Shown here piece after piece: positions 1 through 6,359 of a DNA stretch of 7,866 nucleotides. Source of the stretch: CAZUSO01 sp964622775 (GTDB taxonomy: Bacteria; Bacteroidota; Bacteroidia; Chitinophagales; Chitinophagaceae). The position numbers and the translations under genes were made by a program. Every line of letters begins with the position of its first letter. Positions within the stretch are counted from its first letter, which is position 1. Location of the stretch: contig CAZUSO010000097.1 of assembly GCA_964622775.1 (NCBI GenBank), positions 1-7,866 of the forward strand. Reading direction: 5' to 3'. The notes beneath the pieces were generated by a model. It did no database searches. It was not told the DNA's origin and saw only the letters and a program-made list of their open reading frames with translations.

Positions 1-23
1 CATTGGGATATCGTTTTTGCCTG

Positions 24-31
24 CAAAGATA
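24..31 (-). promoter_or_regulatory. Bacteroidota -7 box for a gene leaving the window on the left
   Basis: Read on the minus strand this is TATCTTTG, a perfect match to the Bacteroidota -7 consensus TAnnTTTG. It lies 20 bases upstream of an ATG formed by the complement of bases 1-3, so a leftward gene probably starts exactly at the window edge. No convincing -33 TTTG is visible at the usual spacing. The start codon is inferred from distance only, because none of the coding sequence lies in the window. Confidence 0.6.
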
Positions 32-36
32 ATTAT

Positions 37-64
37 TAGCCTGACGGCTATGGTGTGTTCACCA
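37..64. repeat. Two abutting perfect 5-bp palindromes
   Basis: TAGCC-tgac-GGCTA (37-50) is followed without a gap by TGGTG-tgtt-CACCA (51-64). Each has perfect 5-bp arms and a 4-base spacer. They sit where the spacer and -33 region of the leftward promoter (box at 24-31) would be. That position suits an operator or a DNA/RNA hairpin pair. Function is inferred from position only. Confidence 0.4.
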
Positions 65-285
65 ACAATAAACATACGACGGTGTCATGAATTAGCTGAA
101 ATGAGATTCTAATGCAAACAGATGATCAATATTTTGGAAATGAACATCAATTAATTTGCGCTGCCAACAAATTCATCAAATATGCAATTAATGTCAGGTT
201 AAACATATATTGTCTGCATTATCAAATTCTATAAAATTGATTATCACAACTTTTTCTGTTCTGCATTTTGACTTTTTCCTTAATG

Positions 286-1758
286 TTAGTTTAACTTCTT
301 CAACAATGGAAGTATCGCTTTAGAAGGTAACTGTTTATATGTTGTTGTAGTATCCAATTGGAAATATTTAGCGTTCATTCCCTGAATAGAATCGATGGAA
401 AAGCAGGATAAAAATTTGGATGTATTGCCATTAACCGATTGCAACATCCACATGTCATTTTTACTAATAATCTTCACAGAAACCGGTGTCGTTCCTTTTA
501 GAAGTGATAAAGTAAGCGTTTCTACAGGTATCCCCCAGTCCATAATAAAGTAGTCTTTTCTGTCTTGTTCGGGCATCACCAAAACGCCCTTAGAAACATG
601 ATTTCCTTCGCAATATGACACGATAGCCTTGAGATTATTTAAACGATTATGGAAATATTGATATGCAATGCCAATTTTGACACCCACAACCAATAATAAT
701 CCTAATGCATAGTATTTCAATAATTGAGGGCCTGATTGCAACCCTCTATAAAGATAAACTAATGGCGATAGCAATACTATCCCTAACACCTGATACTCAC
801 TTTCCATATAAAACCATAAATTTCTTGGCATAGGATAGGGATAAATCAGGTTCAATAATATCCAGGATCCAAGTATTGTGGTGATGTATAATGACAGGTA
901 CCATTTCGACTTTTGTCTAAGCAACAGCAACATGCCGGTAATTACCGTAAGCAATACATAAAAATGCCAATTTAAGAGCAGTGCATAAAAATCATTAGCA
1001 TGGGGAGATATAAACGAATTGAGAGCAGTTTTTATTTTTATATGCCGTACCGGCGCCAGTTTTAAATTATCATATCCGCCTAAGTTACTCAGTATATACT
1101 TAACACCTACCATTAACAGTATGCAGCCGGTTCCTATCCAGTCCTTTTTCCTAAAGGCTGACAAATTGCCTTTGTGTACTACTAAAGATTTAAACAACCA
1201 GATATATAATACCGGAATAGCTACTAAAAGATGCGATGAAATACCTAAAAACAGCATTATCGGAATACCCGTAATAGCCCAAATAGAAAACCTTTTACGA
1301 GATATGCTAAAATAATAATACCCTAAGGCCATAAATGACCAGGCCACGCCTTGATGCACTTCATTATTGGGCCAAAAAAACACATCGCCTACAAATAGTG
1401 TAAAGTAAGCTAATAACAACACACATAAATCATACTGTTTAAACTTTATGTATAAAAATGCATATACGGATGTAAAAAAAGTAAAAAAGCTAATATTATA
1501 CAGAAACTGGATTTGAGATAAGCTGGCGCCTGACTTCATGCCCAGGACGGGGAACAAGTGTGTAATAAAAGAACCATAACGCATTTCTTGCACTACAACA
1601 GACTCTTTAACTGTCATTATATACAGCATCCAGTCAGGGTCCAAAAAAAACATGCGATCTTCCTGGAAAATAACGGTCAAAAAAGTCATTGCAATCATTA
1701 CAAGCCCGCCCCAAAAGGCAAGGAGCTTTAGTGCCGATAGATCATGTGTTGCAGGCAT
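286..1758 (-). CDS. Polytopic membrane protein of unknown function, possibly GT-C glycosyltransferase-like
   Basis: I do not recognise this 490-residue protein. It has about ten hydrophobic segments, roughly at residues 13-31, 85-104, 109-128, 138-150, 158-190, 208-222, 262-280, 287-303, 323-337 and 347-363. A non-hydrophobic C-terminal region of about 120 residues follows (370-490). The loop after the first helix contains an acidic FFLDPDW motif (37-43). Loops with WPNNE (129-133), SSH (174-176) and MPRNLW (310-315) look like conserved polar sites. A first-loop acidic motif, many helices and a soluble tail recall GT-C glycosyltransferases and related cell-envelope proteins, but this is a resemblance of architecture, not a family assignment. 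The gene is monocistronic in this view and divergent from the phosphate genes, with its own promoter (1781-1814). Parts of it are strikingly AT-rich: 1441-1500 is about 18% GC. The ATG at 1758 lies just downstream of the promoter. Confidence 0.8.
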   Translation of the reverse strand: MPATHDLSALKLLAFWGGLVMIAMTFLTVIFQEDRMFFLDPDWMLYIMTVKESVVVQEMRYGSFITHLFPVLGMKSGASLSQIQFLYNISFFTFFTSVYAFLYIKFKQYDLCVLLLAYFTLFVGDVFFWPNNEVHQGVAWSFMALGYYYFSISRKRFSIWAITGIPIMLFLGISSHLLVAIPVLYIWLFKSLVVHKGNLSAFRKKDWIGTGCILLMVGVKYILSNLGGYDNLKLAPVRHIKIKTALNSFISPHANDFYALLLNWHFYVLLTVITGMLLLLRQKSKWYLSLYITTILGSWILLNLIYPYPMPRNLWFYMESEYQVLGIVLLSPLVYLYRGLQSGPQLLKYYALGLLLVVGVKIGIAYQYFHNRLNNLKAIVSYCEGNHVSKGVLVMPEQDRKDYFIMDWGIPVETLTLSLLKGTTPVSVKIISKNDMWMLQSVNGNTSKFLSCFSIDSIQGMNAKYFQLDTTTTYKQLPSKAILPLLKKLN

Positions 1759-1780
1759 CCGATTTTAAAATAATGAACGA

Positions 1781-1814
1781 CAAATATAATCAAGAAATCA
1801 AATGGCATTTCAAA
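1781..1814 (-). promoter_or_regulatory. Promoter of the 490-residue membrane protein
   Basis: On the minus strand a TTTG (-33-like, 1811-1814) is followed after 22 bases by TATATTTG (1781-1788), which matches TAnnTTTG. The spacing is slightly longer than the usual 19-21. Transcription would begin around 1774, giving a leader of about 15-17 bases before the ATG at 1758. Confidence 0.6.
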
Positions 1815-1935
1815 AAATGTTCGGCGTTCCTCCGGGCTATACCATAGCGGCAAATGGCCTCTGATTATAAAGTATTTATTAAAATAAAAAAGGTTGAAGC
1901 AGGGGAGATAGTGTTCGGTTGCCGCATGCTTTTGA

Positions 1936-1962
1936 AATATACCACAGAAGCCTGGGTATATT
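1936..1962. repeat. 8-bp perfect inverted repeat in the divergent intergenic region
   Basis: AATATACC (1936-1943) and GGTATATT (1955-1962) are perfect inverted arms around an 11-base spacer, so the arm centres are about 19 bases apart, close to two helical turns. It could be a dimeric-regulator operator between the divergent genes or a weak hairpin. It lies about 110 bases upstream of the DUF47 promoter box. No known operator was recognised. Confidence 0.35.
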
Positions 1963-2071
1963 GATACTTAAAAGCGTTTCCCCTGAATCTGCGGTGCCCT
2001 CTCCTAATTTTTTCAATATTAATTAATCATTAAGTTTTGAAGAAAGGTGCCGTTTCTGATAGTTCTCTTTC

Positions 2072-2079
2072 TACTTTCG
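2072..2079 (+). promoter_or_regulatory. -7 box upstream of the DUF47-PiT genes
   Basis: TACTTTCG matches the common TAnnTTTG/TTCG -7 element and lies 18 bases before the ATG at 2098. The -33 element is poor: the nearest TTTG (2036-2039) is 32 bases away. The box also decides the start codon, because a possible GTG start at 2047 in the same frame would lie upstream of the expected transcript. Confidence 0.55.
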
Positions 2080-2097
2080 CATTCTGAAAATTCGTTT

Positions 2098-2745
2098 ATG
2101 GGATTTAATAGCATTATCAAAGCCTTTCTGCCACAAGATAGGGTGTTCTACGGACTGTTTGAACAGGTTGCTGACAATCTTACCTCCATGTCGTCTGATT
2201 TTAAAAAAGCATTGGAAACAGACAGCTTTGAAGAACGGAGAAAATTATTCCTGAAACTGGAGGACGGGGAACATGCCAATGATGAACTGACTCACCAGGT
2301 ATTCGTGGAGCTGGGTCAGAATTTTATCACACCTTTTGACCGTGAGGATATTCACTCTCTTGCGATTGCGCTGGATGATGTTGCAGATTTCATTTATGCA
2401 TCATCCAAGAAAATCATGAATTATAATATTGATGAGATAGATGAATTTATGAAAGATATGGTGATTGTTATCGACAACTCGGTACGAACGCTGAGCAAAG
2501 CGATCAAGGAGTTGCGCAATATGAAAAAGTTACGTGCTATCACCGAAGCCTGTGTGCAAATCAACAGCTATGAAAACGAAGCGGATGATTTGCTGGAAGA
2601 GGGGATCAAGAATTTATTTTCGGGTAGTTATGAGGCGATAGAGGTGGTAAAGCTTAAAGATATTTACCAGGATATGGAAGTAATAACCGATAAATGCGAA
2701 GATGCATCCAACGTCATTGAAACTATCATTATTAAATACGCTTAA
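2098..2745 (+). CDS. DUF47 / PhoU-like protein, phosphate transporter accessory
   Basis: A 215-residue all-helical protein of the DUF47 (TIGR00153, PhoU-related) family, normally cytoplasmic and encoded next to PiT transporters, where it is thought to modulate transport. PhoU-type acidic E/DxxxD metal-site motifs are visible: E58-D62, D93-D97, E159-D163 and D198-D202. The family-typical TPFDREDI stands at 78-85. The length is normal. I chose the ATG at 2098 (MGFNS start) over the in-frame GTG at 2047. The 17 extra residues would be hydrophobic and untypical, and the -7 box at 2072-2079 falls inside them. The phosphate transporter follows 59 bases downstream, very likely in the same transcript. 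The family assignment is firm; the regulatory role is taken from family knowledge. Confidence 0.93.
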   Translation: MGFNSIIKAFLPQDRVFYGLFEQVADNLTSMSSDFKKALETDSFEERRKLFLKLEDGEHANDELTHQVFVELGQNFITPFDREDIHSLAIALDDVADFIYASSKKIMNYNIDEIDEFMKDMVIVIDNSVRTLSKAIKELRNMKKLRAITEACVQINSYENEADDLLEEGIKNLFSGSYEAIEVVKLKDIYQDMEVITDKCEDASNVIETIIIKYA

Positions 2746-2762
2746 AATATGCTGCGTTACTT

Positions 2763-2782
2763 CGGCCGGGTTATTTCGGCCG
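2763..2782 (+). repeat. GC-rich hairpin between the DUF47 and PiT genes
   Basis: CGGCCG (2763-2768) recurs at 2777-2782. Because CGGCCG is its own complement, the two copies can form a 6-bp all-GC stem with an 8-base loop. The same bases form a direct repeat, TTCGGCCGG (2761-2769 and 2775-2783). No T-tract follows, so a terminator is unlikely. An intercistronic processing or translation-tuning hairpin is possible. Confidence 0.4.
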
Positions 2783-2804
2783 GTACTGCATTTAAAGCTC
2801 CGGA

Positions 2805-4256
2805 ATGACTTTTTTAATCATTATTATAGCATTAGCCCTGATATTTGATTATATCAACGGCTTTCATGATGCGGCCAACTCTATTGCAACAGTGGTGTCC
2901 ACTAAGGTGCTGACACCTTTCCAGGCAGTGCTGTGGGCTGCGTTTTTTAATTTTGTGGCATTTTTTATTTTTAAAGATCATGGCGTAGCCAATACCATTG
3001 CGAAAACCGTTCACCAGGAATATATTACGCTCACCGTGATCATTTCCGGCCTTTTGGCCGCCATCGCCTGGAATTTACTGACCTGGTGGTTTGGTATCCC
3101 GTCCAGCTCCTCCCATACGCTTATCGGAGGGTTTGCCGGAGCAGCCATTGCTCATGCGGGAACATTCAGTTCCATAGAAACCAATACTATCCTGAAGATT
3201 GGGAGTTTTATCTTCTTAGCCCCATTGGTCGGGATGGTTATTGCCCTGGTCATTTCCATGTGGTTTCTAAATTCGTTCCGGAAGGGAATCGTGCCAAAAC
3301 TTGTTTCCATTGCAGTTATCGTCAGCGCTATAAGTATGGCGAACCGGTTTATGGTTACCAGCAATGACAAATTGCTGGGGATTCGTGAAGTGGAGACTGT
3401 GGCGGATACCGGAGAAGGCTTATTGCTGAAAGAAGTGACCAATAAGGCTCCCGCGAATATGATGGGACTCAAAAGCAATGATATACTTTTAAGCATCGAC
3501 AATATTGCCATTACAGACCGGGATCATATCAATAAGATTCTGCAGATTCATGAGTATGAAGATCCTATTAGCTTTAAGGTTTTACGCAACGGTACGAAGC
3601 AGGATATTCAGTCCGTTTATAAGCCGCGCTTTGCCAATCAGTTTTTTAATGTCATTATATTCGGTGAAAACTTCAAGTGGATACTCATTGCTTTCATTCT
3701 TTGCAGTATGTCGCTGTTTTCACTTTTTTTGAATCAACTCAACTATGCCCAGTCGGAACGGTGGTTTAAGCGGATGCAATTGGTATCATCGGCGGCATTC
3801 AGCATTGGTCATGGTGGTAATGATGCGCAGAAAGTCATGGGTATCATCACGGTTGCTTTAATCGCAAACGGCAATATCGCCACATTTGAAGATATGCCCA
3901 ACTGGGTACCCTTAGCCTGTTATACGGCGATCGCCCTGGGTACAATGAGCGGCGGCTGGAAGATTATAAAAACTATGGGTTCACGGATCACAAAAGTAAC
4001 CCCTTTCGAAGGGGTTGCTGCGGAAACTGCCGGTGCACTTACTCTGTTCATTACCGAGATGCTGAAAATCCCGGTAAGCACCACGCATACCATAACAGGC
4101 TCCATCATTGGGGTGGGCGCTACCAAGCGTTTGTCCGCCGTCCGTTGGGGTGTCACCATAAACCTGTTGTGGGCCTGGATCATTACTATTCCGGTCAGCG
4201 CATTAATTGCCATGGCTTTCTTTTGGATACTGAAACTACTGGGAATGCACGCGTAA
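2805..4256 (+). CDS. pit: PiT-family inorganic phosphate transporter with inserted PDZ-like domain
   Basis: Integral membrane protein of 483 residues that should co-transport inorganic phosphate with a cation across the cytoplasmic membrane. Both inverted halves of the PiT fold (PF01384) are present. The N-half has GFHDAANS (19-26) and PSSSSHT (99-105); the C-half has GHGGNDAQK (335-343) and PVSTTHT (423-429). Between the halves, where short bacterial PiTs have a brief loop, is an insertion at about 161-316. It comprises a moderately hydrophobic stretch (166-184), a PDZ-like domain (193-270) and a strong transmembrane helix (about 289-309). Basic flanks before (R159, K160, K165) and after (R319, K322, R323) suggest both ends are cytoplasmic and the PDZ domain extracytoplasmic. 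The DUF47 gene lies 59 bases upstream, the usual partner arrangement. The frame is intact through the insertion, so this is a fusion and not an artefact of a frameshift. No Shine-Dalgarno precedes the ATG. Confidence 0.95.
   Translation: MTFLIIIIALALIFDYINGFHDAANSIATVVSTKVLTPFQAVLWAAFFNFVAFFIFKDHGVANTIAKTVHQEYITLTVIISGLLAAIAWNLLTWWFGIPSSSSHTLIGGFAGAAIAHAGTFSSIETNTILKIGSFIFLAPLVGMVIALVISMWFLNSFRKGIVPKLVSIAVIVSAISMANRFMVTSNDKLLGIREVETVADTGEGLLLKEVTNKAPANMMGLKSNDILLSIDNIAITDRDHINKILQIHEYEDPISFKVLRNGTKQDIQSVYKPRFANQFFNVIIFGENFKWILIAFILCSMSLFSLFLNQLNYAQSERWFKRMQLVSSAAFSIGHGGNDAQKVMGIITVALIANGNIATFEDMPNWVPLACYTAIALGTMSGGWKIIKTMGSRITKVTPFEGVAAETAGALTLFITEMLKIPVSTTHTITGSIIGVGATKRLSAVRWGVTINLLWAWIITIPVSALIAMAFFWILKLLGMHA
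3381..3614 (+). other. PDZ-like domain encoded inside the phosphate transporter
   Basis: Residues 193-270 of the transporter follow the bacterial (HtrA/RseP-type) PDZ pattern in order. GEGLLLKEV (203-211) corresponds to the carboxylate-binding loop and first strand. AP...GLKSNDILLSID (215-232) corresponds to the SPA-GLK-GDxIlxvng block. IAITDRDHINKIL (234-246) is the helix, and ISFKVLRNGTKQDI (255-268) is the final strand with its RNG turn. The fold call rests on motif reading by eye, without a profile search. PDZ domains generally bind the C-termini of partner proteins; the ligand here is unknown. Confidence 0.75.
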
Positions 4257-4470
4257 ATCGCTGTTTTTTTTACCAATGTCATCACCTGTTATACATCGCC
4301 GCTCATCACAATGCGACAATTATACACTGCTCTTTTAAGGGGTTATGCTGAAATGTTACGTCTGGTTGCAGGTGAAATTTGAAATATAGGCTCAAATAGT
4401 CTCATTTTCATCCCTTATACTGAAATACACAAACAGATGTTTCCTGTACTCAAATTCAATTTTCAGCCGT

Positions 4471-4478
4471 TATCTTTG
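4471..4478 (+). promoter_or_regulatory. -7 box of glyS, giving a near-leaderless mRNA
   Basis: TATCTTTG is a perfect TAnnTTTG match and ends 11 bases before the ATG at 4490. Transcription normally starts about 5-8 bases after this element, so the leader should be only some 4-7 bases. The -33 region (about 4443-4451) has no clear TTTG. Confidence 0.65.
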
Positions 4479-4489
4479 CAACTTTCATT

Positions 4490-5911
4490 ATGGCACAAGA
4501 CAATAAATTGCAAGCGATCATCGCTCATGCAAAAGAATACGGATTCATTTTTCCTTCCAGCGAAATTTATGACGGCTTAAGTGCCGTTTATGACTACGGA
4601 CAATGGGGTGCAGAGCTTAAACGCAATATCCGGGATTACTGGTGGCGCAGTATGACGCAGATGCGCGAAAATATCGTGGGCATTGATGCAGCCATCTTTA
4701 TGCATCCTACTGTTTGGAAGGCCAGTGGCCACGTGGATAACTTCAGCGATCCCATGATTGATAACAAAGACAGCAAAAAACGCTACCGGGTAGATCATTT
4801 GATTGAAGGCTATGCGGAATCCCTGCCGGAAGAAGAAGGAGCTGCTTTAATATCGGAGATGGAACAACTGCTTGCGGAAGATGGTTTTGCAGGTTTGAAA
4901 AAACTGATCGAAAACCGTAAGATAAAATGCCCGGTCAGTGGCACCGGTAACTGGAGCGATATTCGCCAGTTCAACCTGATGTTTTCTACGGAAGTCGGTT
5001 CGGTAGCCGATGATACCAGTAAGATATATCTGCGACCAGAGACAGCCCAGGGCATATTTGTAAACTTTCTGAATGTGCAAAAAACCGGAAGAATGAAAAT
5101 CCCCTTTGGTATTGCCCAGGTGGGGAAAGCCTTTCGCAACGAGATTGTGGCACGCGGCTTTATCTTCCGCATGCGCGAATTTGAACAAATGGAAATGCAG
5201 TTTTTCATCAAGCCCGGCACCCAAAAGGAATGGTATGAATACTGGAAGGAAGAAAGGAGGAAATGGCATTTATCATTAGGTATTGCGCCGAATCATTACC
5301 GTTTTCATGATCATGTGAAGCTGGCGCATTATGCGGATGCAGCCTGCGATATAGAATATGATTTCCCGATGGGATTTAAGGAAGTAGAAGGCATTCACTC
5401 CCGTACGGATTTTGATCTTTCCCGTCACCAGGAATTCAGTAAAAAGAAGCTGACCTATTTCGATACGGAAATCAATCAGCATTATATTCCTTATGTAATT
5501 GAAACCTCTATCGGACTGGACCGGACCGTAATGATGATCTTAAGTGAGGCCTACGAAGAGCAGGATCTCAGTACGGATGAAAAAAAGGACAGCAGGGTGG
5601 TACTGAAATTTACGCCAAAGCTGGCGCCGGTTAAATTAGCGGTGCTCCCACTGACCAAAAAAGACGGGCTGCCGGATATTGCGCGGGAACTGATGCAGGA
5701 ATGTATGCCGCATTTCAAGTGCTTTTACGAAGAAAAAGACACCATTGGTAAACGATACCGCCGGATGGATGCATTGGGCACACCATTTTGCATTACCATC
5801 GATCACCAGACGAAAGAAGACCGCACCGTCACAGTTCGTTACCGTGACACTATGTTGCAGGAGCGTATCCCTATAAGCGAAGTAAAGGCGAGTGTCCTCG
5901 CGGTAATATAA
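4490..5911 (+). CDS. glyS: Glycine--tRNA ligase, single-chain homodimeric type
   Basis: Class II aminoacyl-tRNA synthetase of 473 residues that charges tRNA-Gly with glycine using ATP in the cytoplasm. It is the eukaryote/archaeal-like alpha2 form, not the alpha2beta2 form of E. coli. Motif 1 region: VWKASGHVDNFSDPM (75-89). LRPETAQGIF (181-190) precedes motif 2, which has GKAFRNEI (212-219) and FRMREFEQMEMQFF (226-239). Motif 3 includes ETSIGLDRT (338-346). An HGTP_anticodon-type tRNA-binding domain occupies about 375-473. The possible metal-site segment reads CPVSG (147-151), with a single cysteine where some homologues have CPxCG. The length is slightly below the usual 480-510 for the group, but no motif is missing. 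It is separated from the phosphate genes by 233 bases and has its own promoter. The ATG at 4490 fits the promoter spacing. Confidence 0.97.
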   Translation: MAQDNKLQAIIAHAKEYGFIFPSSEIYDGLSAVYDYGQWGAELKRNIRDYWWRSMTQMRENIVGIDAAIFMHPTVWKASGHVDNFSDPMIDNKDSKKRYRVDHLIEGYAESLPEEEGAALISEMEQLLAEDGFAGLKKLIENRKIKCPVSGTGNWSDIRQFNLMFSTEVGSVADDTSKIYLRPETAQGIFVNFLNVQKTGRMKIPFGIAQVGKAFRNEIVARGFIFRMREFEQMEMQFFIKPGTQKEWYEYWKEERRKWHLSLGIAPNHYRFHDHVKLAHYADAACDIEYDFPMGFKEVEGIHSRTDFDLSRHQEFSKKKLTYFDTEINQHYIPYVIETSIGLDRTVMMILSEAYEEQDLSTDEKKDSRVVLKFTPKLAPVKLAVLPLTKKDGLPDIARELMQECMPHFKCFYEEKDTIGKRYRRMDALGTPFCITIDHQTKEDRTVTVRYRDTMLQERIPISEVKASVLAVI

Positions 5912-6244
5912 ACGGTTTTATTTTTTAAAAGAAACGCAAATTGTGGTGGTGTATCCAAATTATCATCCCTATAGTTGTTAATACGACAAACAACATGACA
6001 TCACGACCGAAATTAAAACTATGCAGCGCAGCGAAATGATTTTAATGGAGTGGAACATTGAAAATCGGCAAAGCCCAATCTCCCGGCAGGTCGTAAGGTG
6101 GCGATATGAAAGGGGGCTATTCCAAATCAGTAGGAGATCGCTCTATGCGTAAATTCTGATTAGATTACTGCATAATCCGGAATTTTCTTAGTCGTATGGT
6201 ACAATGATTATCAATATATTAGAAAACATTTCATTGACAGGCAT

Positions 6245-6285
6245 GAAGGAATCTCAAAAAACAACAATTGTATTGAGATTCCTTC
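6245..6285 (+). repeat. Perfect 13-bp inverted repeat (stem-loop)
   Basis: GAAGGAATCTCAA (6245-6257) pairs perfectly with TTGAGATTCCTTC (6273-6285) around a 15-base AC/AT-rich loop that itself contains the palindrome ACAATTGT. A flanking T6244-G6286 wobble could extend an RNA stem. No T-tract follows, so it is not a standard terminator. It could be part of a structured RNA, a paired regulator site or a remnant of a small mobile element. Confidence 0.7.
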
Positions 6286-6307
6286 GCGATGCTCAAATGA
6301 TCAGGAG

Positions 6308-6328
6308 ATTGCTTCAGGCCTTCGCAAT
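6308..6328 (+). repeat. Small stem-loop ATTGC/GCAAT
   Basis: ATTGC (6308-6312) and GCAAT (6324-6328) are perfect 5-bp arms with an 11-base loop. Immediately after it, CACA-ttttt-TGTG (6334-6346) gives a second minor stem. These would be unremarkable alone; they are listed because they sit between two stronger stem-loops in the same 150 bases. Confidence 0.3.
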
Positions 6329-6359
6329 GGCATCACATTTTTTGTGGCACAGACAGTTT

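Larger units (their letters stand above)
1759..2097. other. Divergent intergenic region, 339 bases, no gene seen
   Basis: This gap separates the minus-strand membrane protein from the plus-strand DUF47 gene. It holds a promoter for each (1781-1814 minus, 2072-2079 plus) and an 8-bp inverted repeat at 1936-1962. It also has a longer-range pair, CAGGGGA near 1902 and TCCCCTG near 1978. The only open frames seen are trivial, such as a 15-codon frame beginning at 1818. The middle has no coding character. Confidence 0.6.

Noticed and set aside
221..241. AT-rich hairpin downstream of the membrane protein gene (ATCAA/TTGAT)
   Set aside because: A 5-bp AT-rich stem in AT-rich DNA is expected by chance, and it is too weak for a terminator.
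2047..2097. N-terminal extension of the DUF47 protein from a GTG at 2047
   Set aside because: The -7 box at 2072-2079 lies inside it, and the ATG at 2098 gives the family-typical N-terminus.
3086..3367. Possibility that the pit insertion arises from a frameshift or two merged genes
   Set aside because: The main frame is open from 2805 to 4256 with coding character throughout, and both transporter halves and the PDZ motifs are in the same frame.
3152..3511. Long open frame on the minus strand inside pit, and similar antisense frames inside glyS and gmhA
   Set aside because: They lie opposite strongly conserved coding sequence, have no recognisable domains or promoters, and are shadows of the real genes.
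4251..4271. Possible rho-independent terminator after pit (T8 run at 4264-4271)
   Set aside because: The T-run is good, but the only stem is 3 bp (GCG/CGC), too weak to call an intrinsic terminator.
6021..6152. A 43-codon plus-strand frame (arginine- and tryptophan-rich product)
   Set aside because: No recognisable motif, promoter or neighbouring-gene support; it could be a small protein, but nothing seen here separates it from chance.
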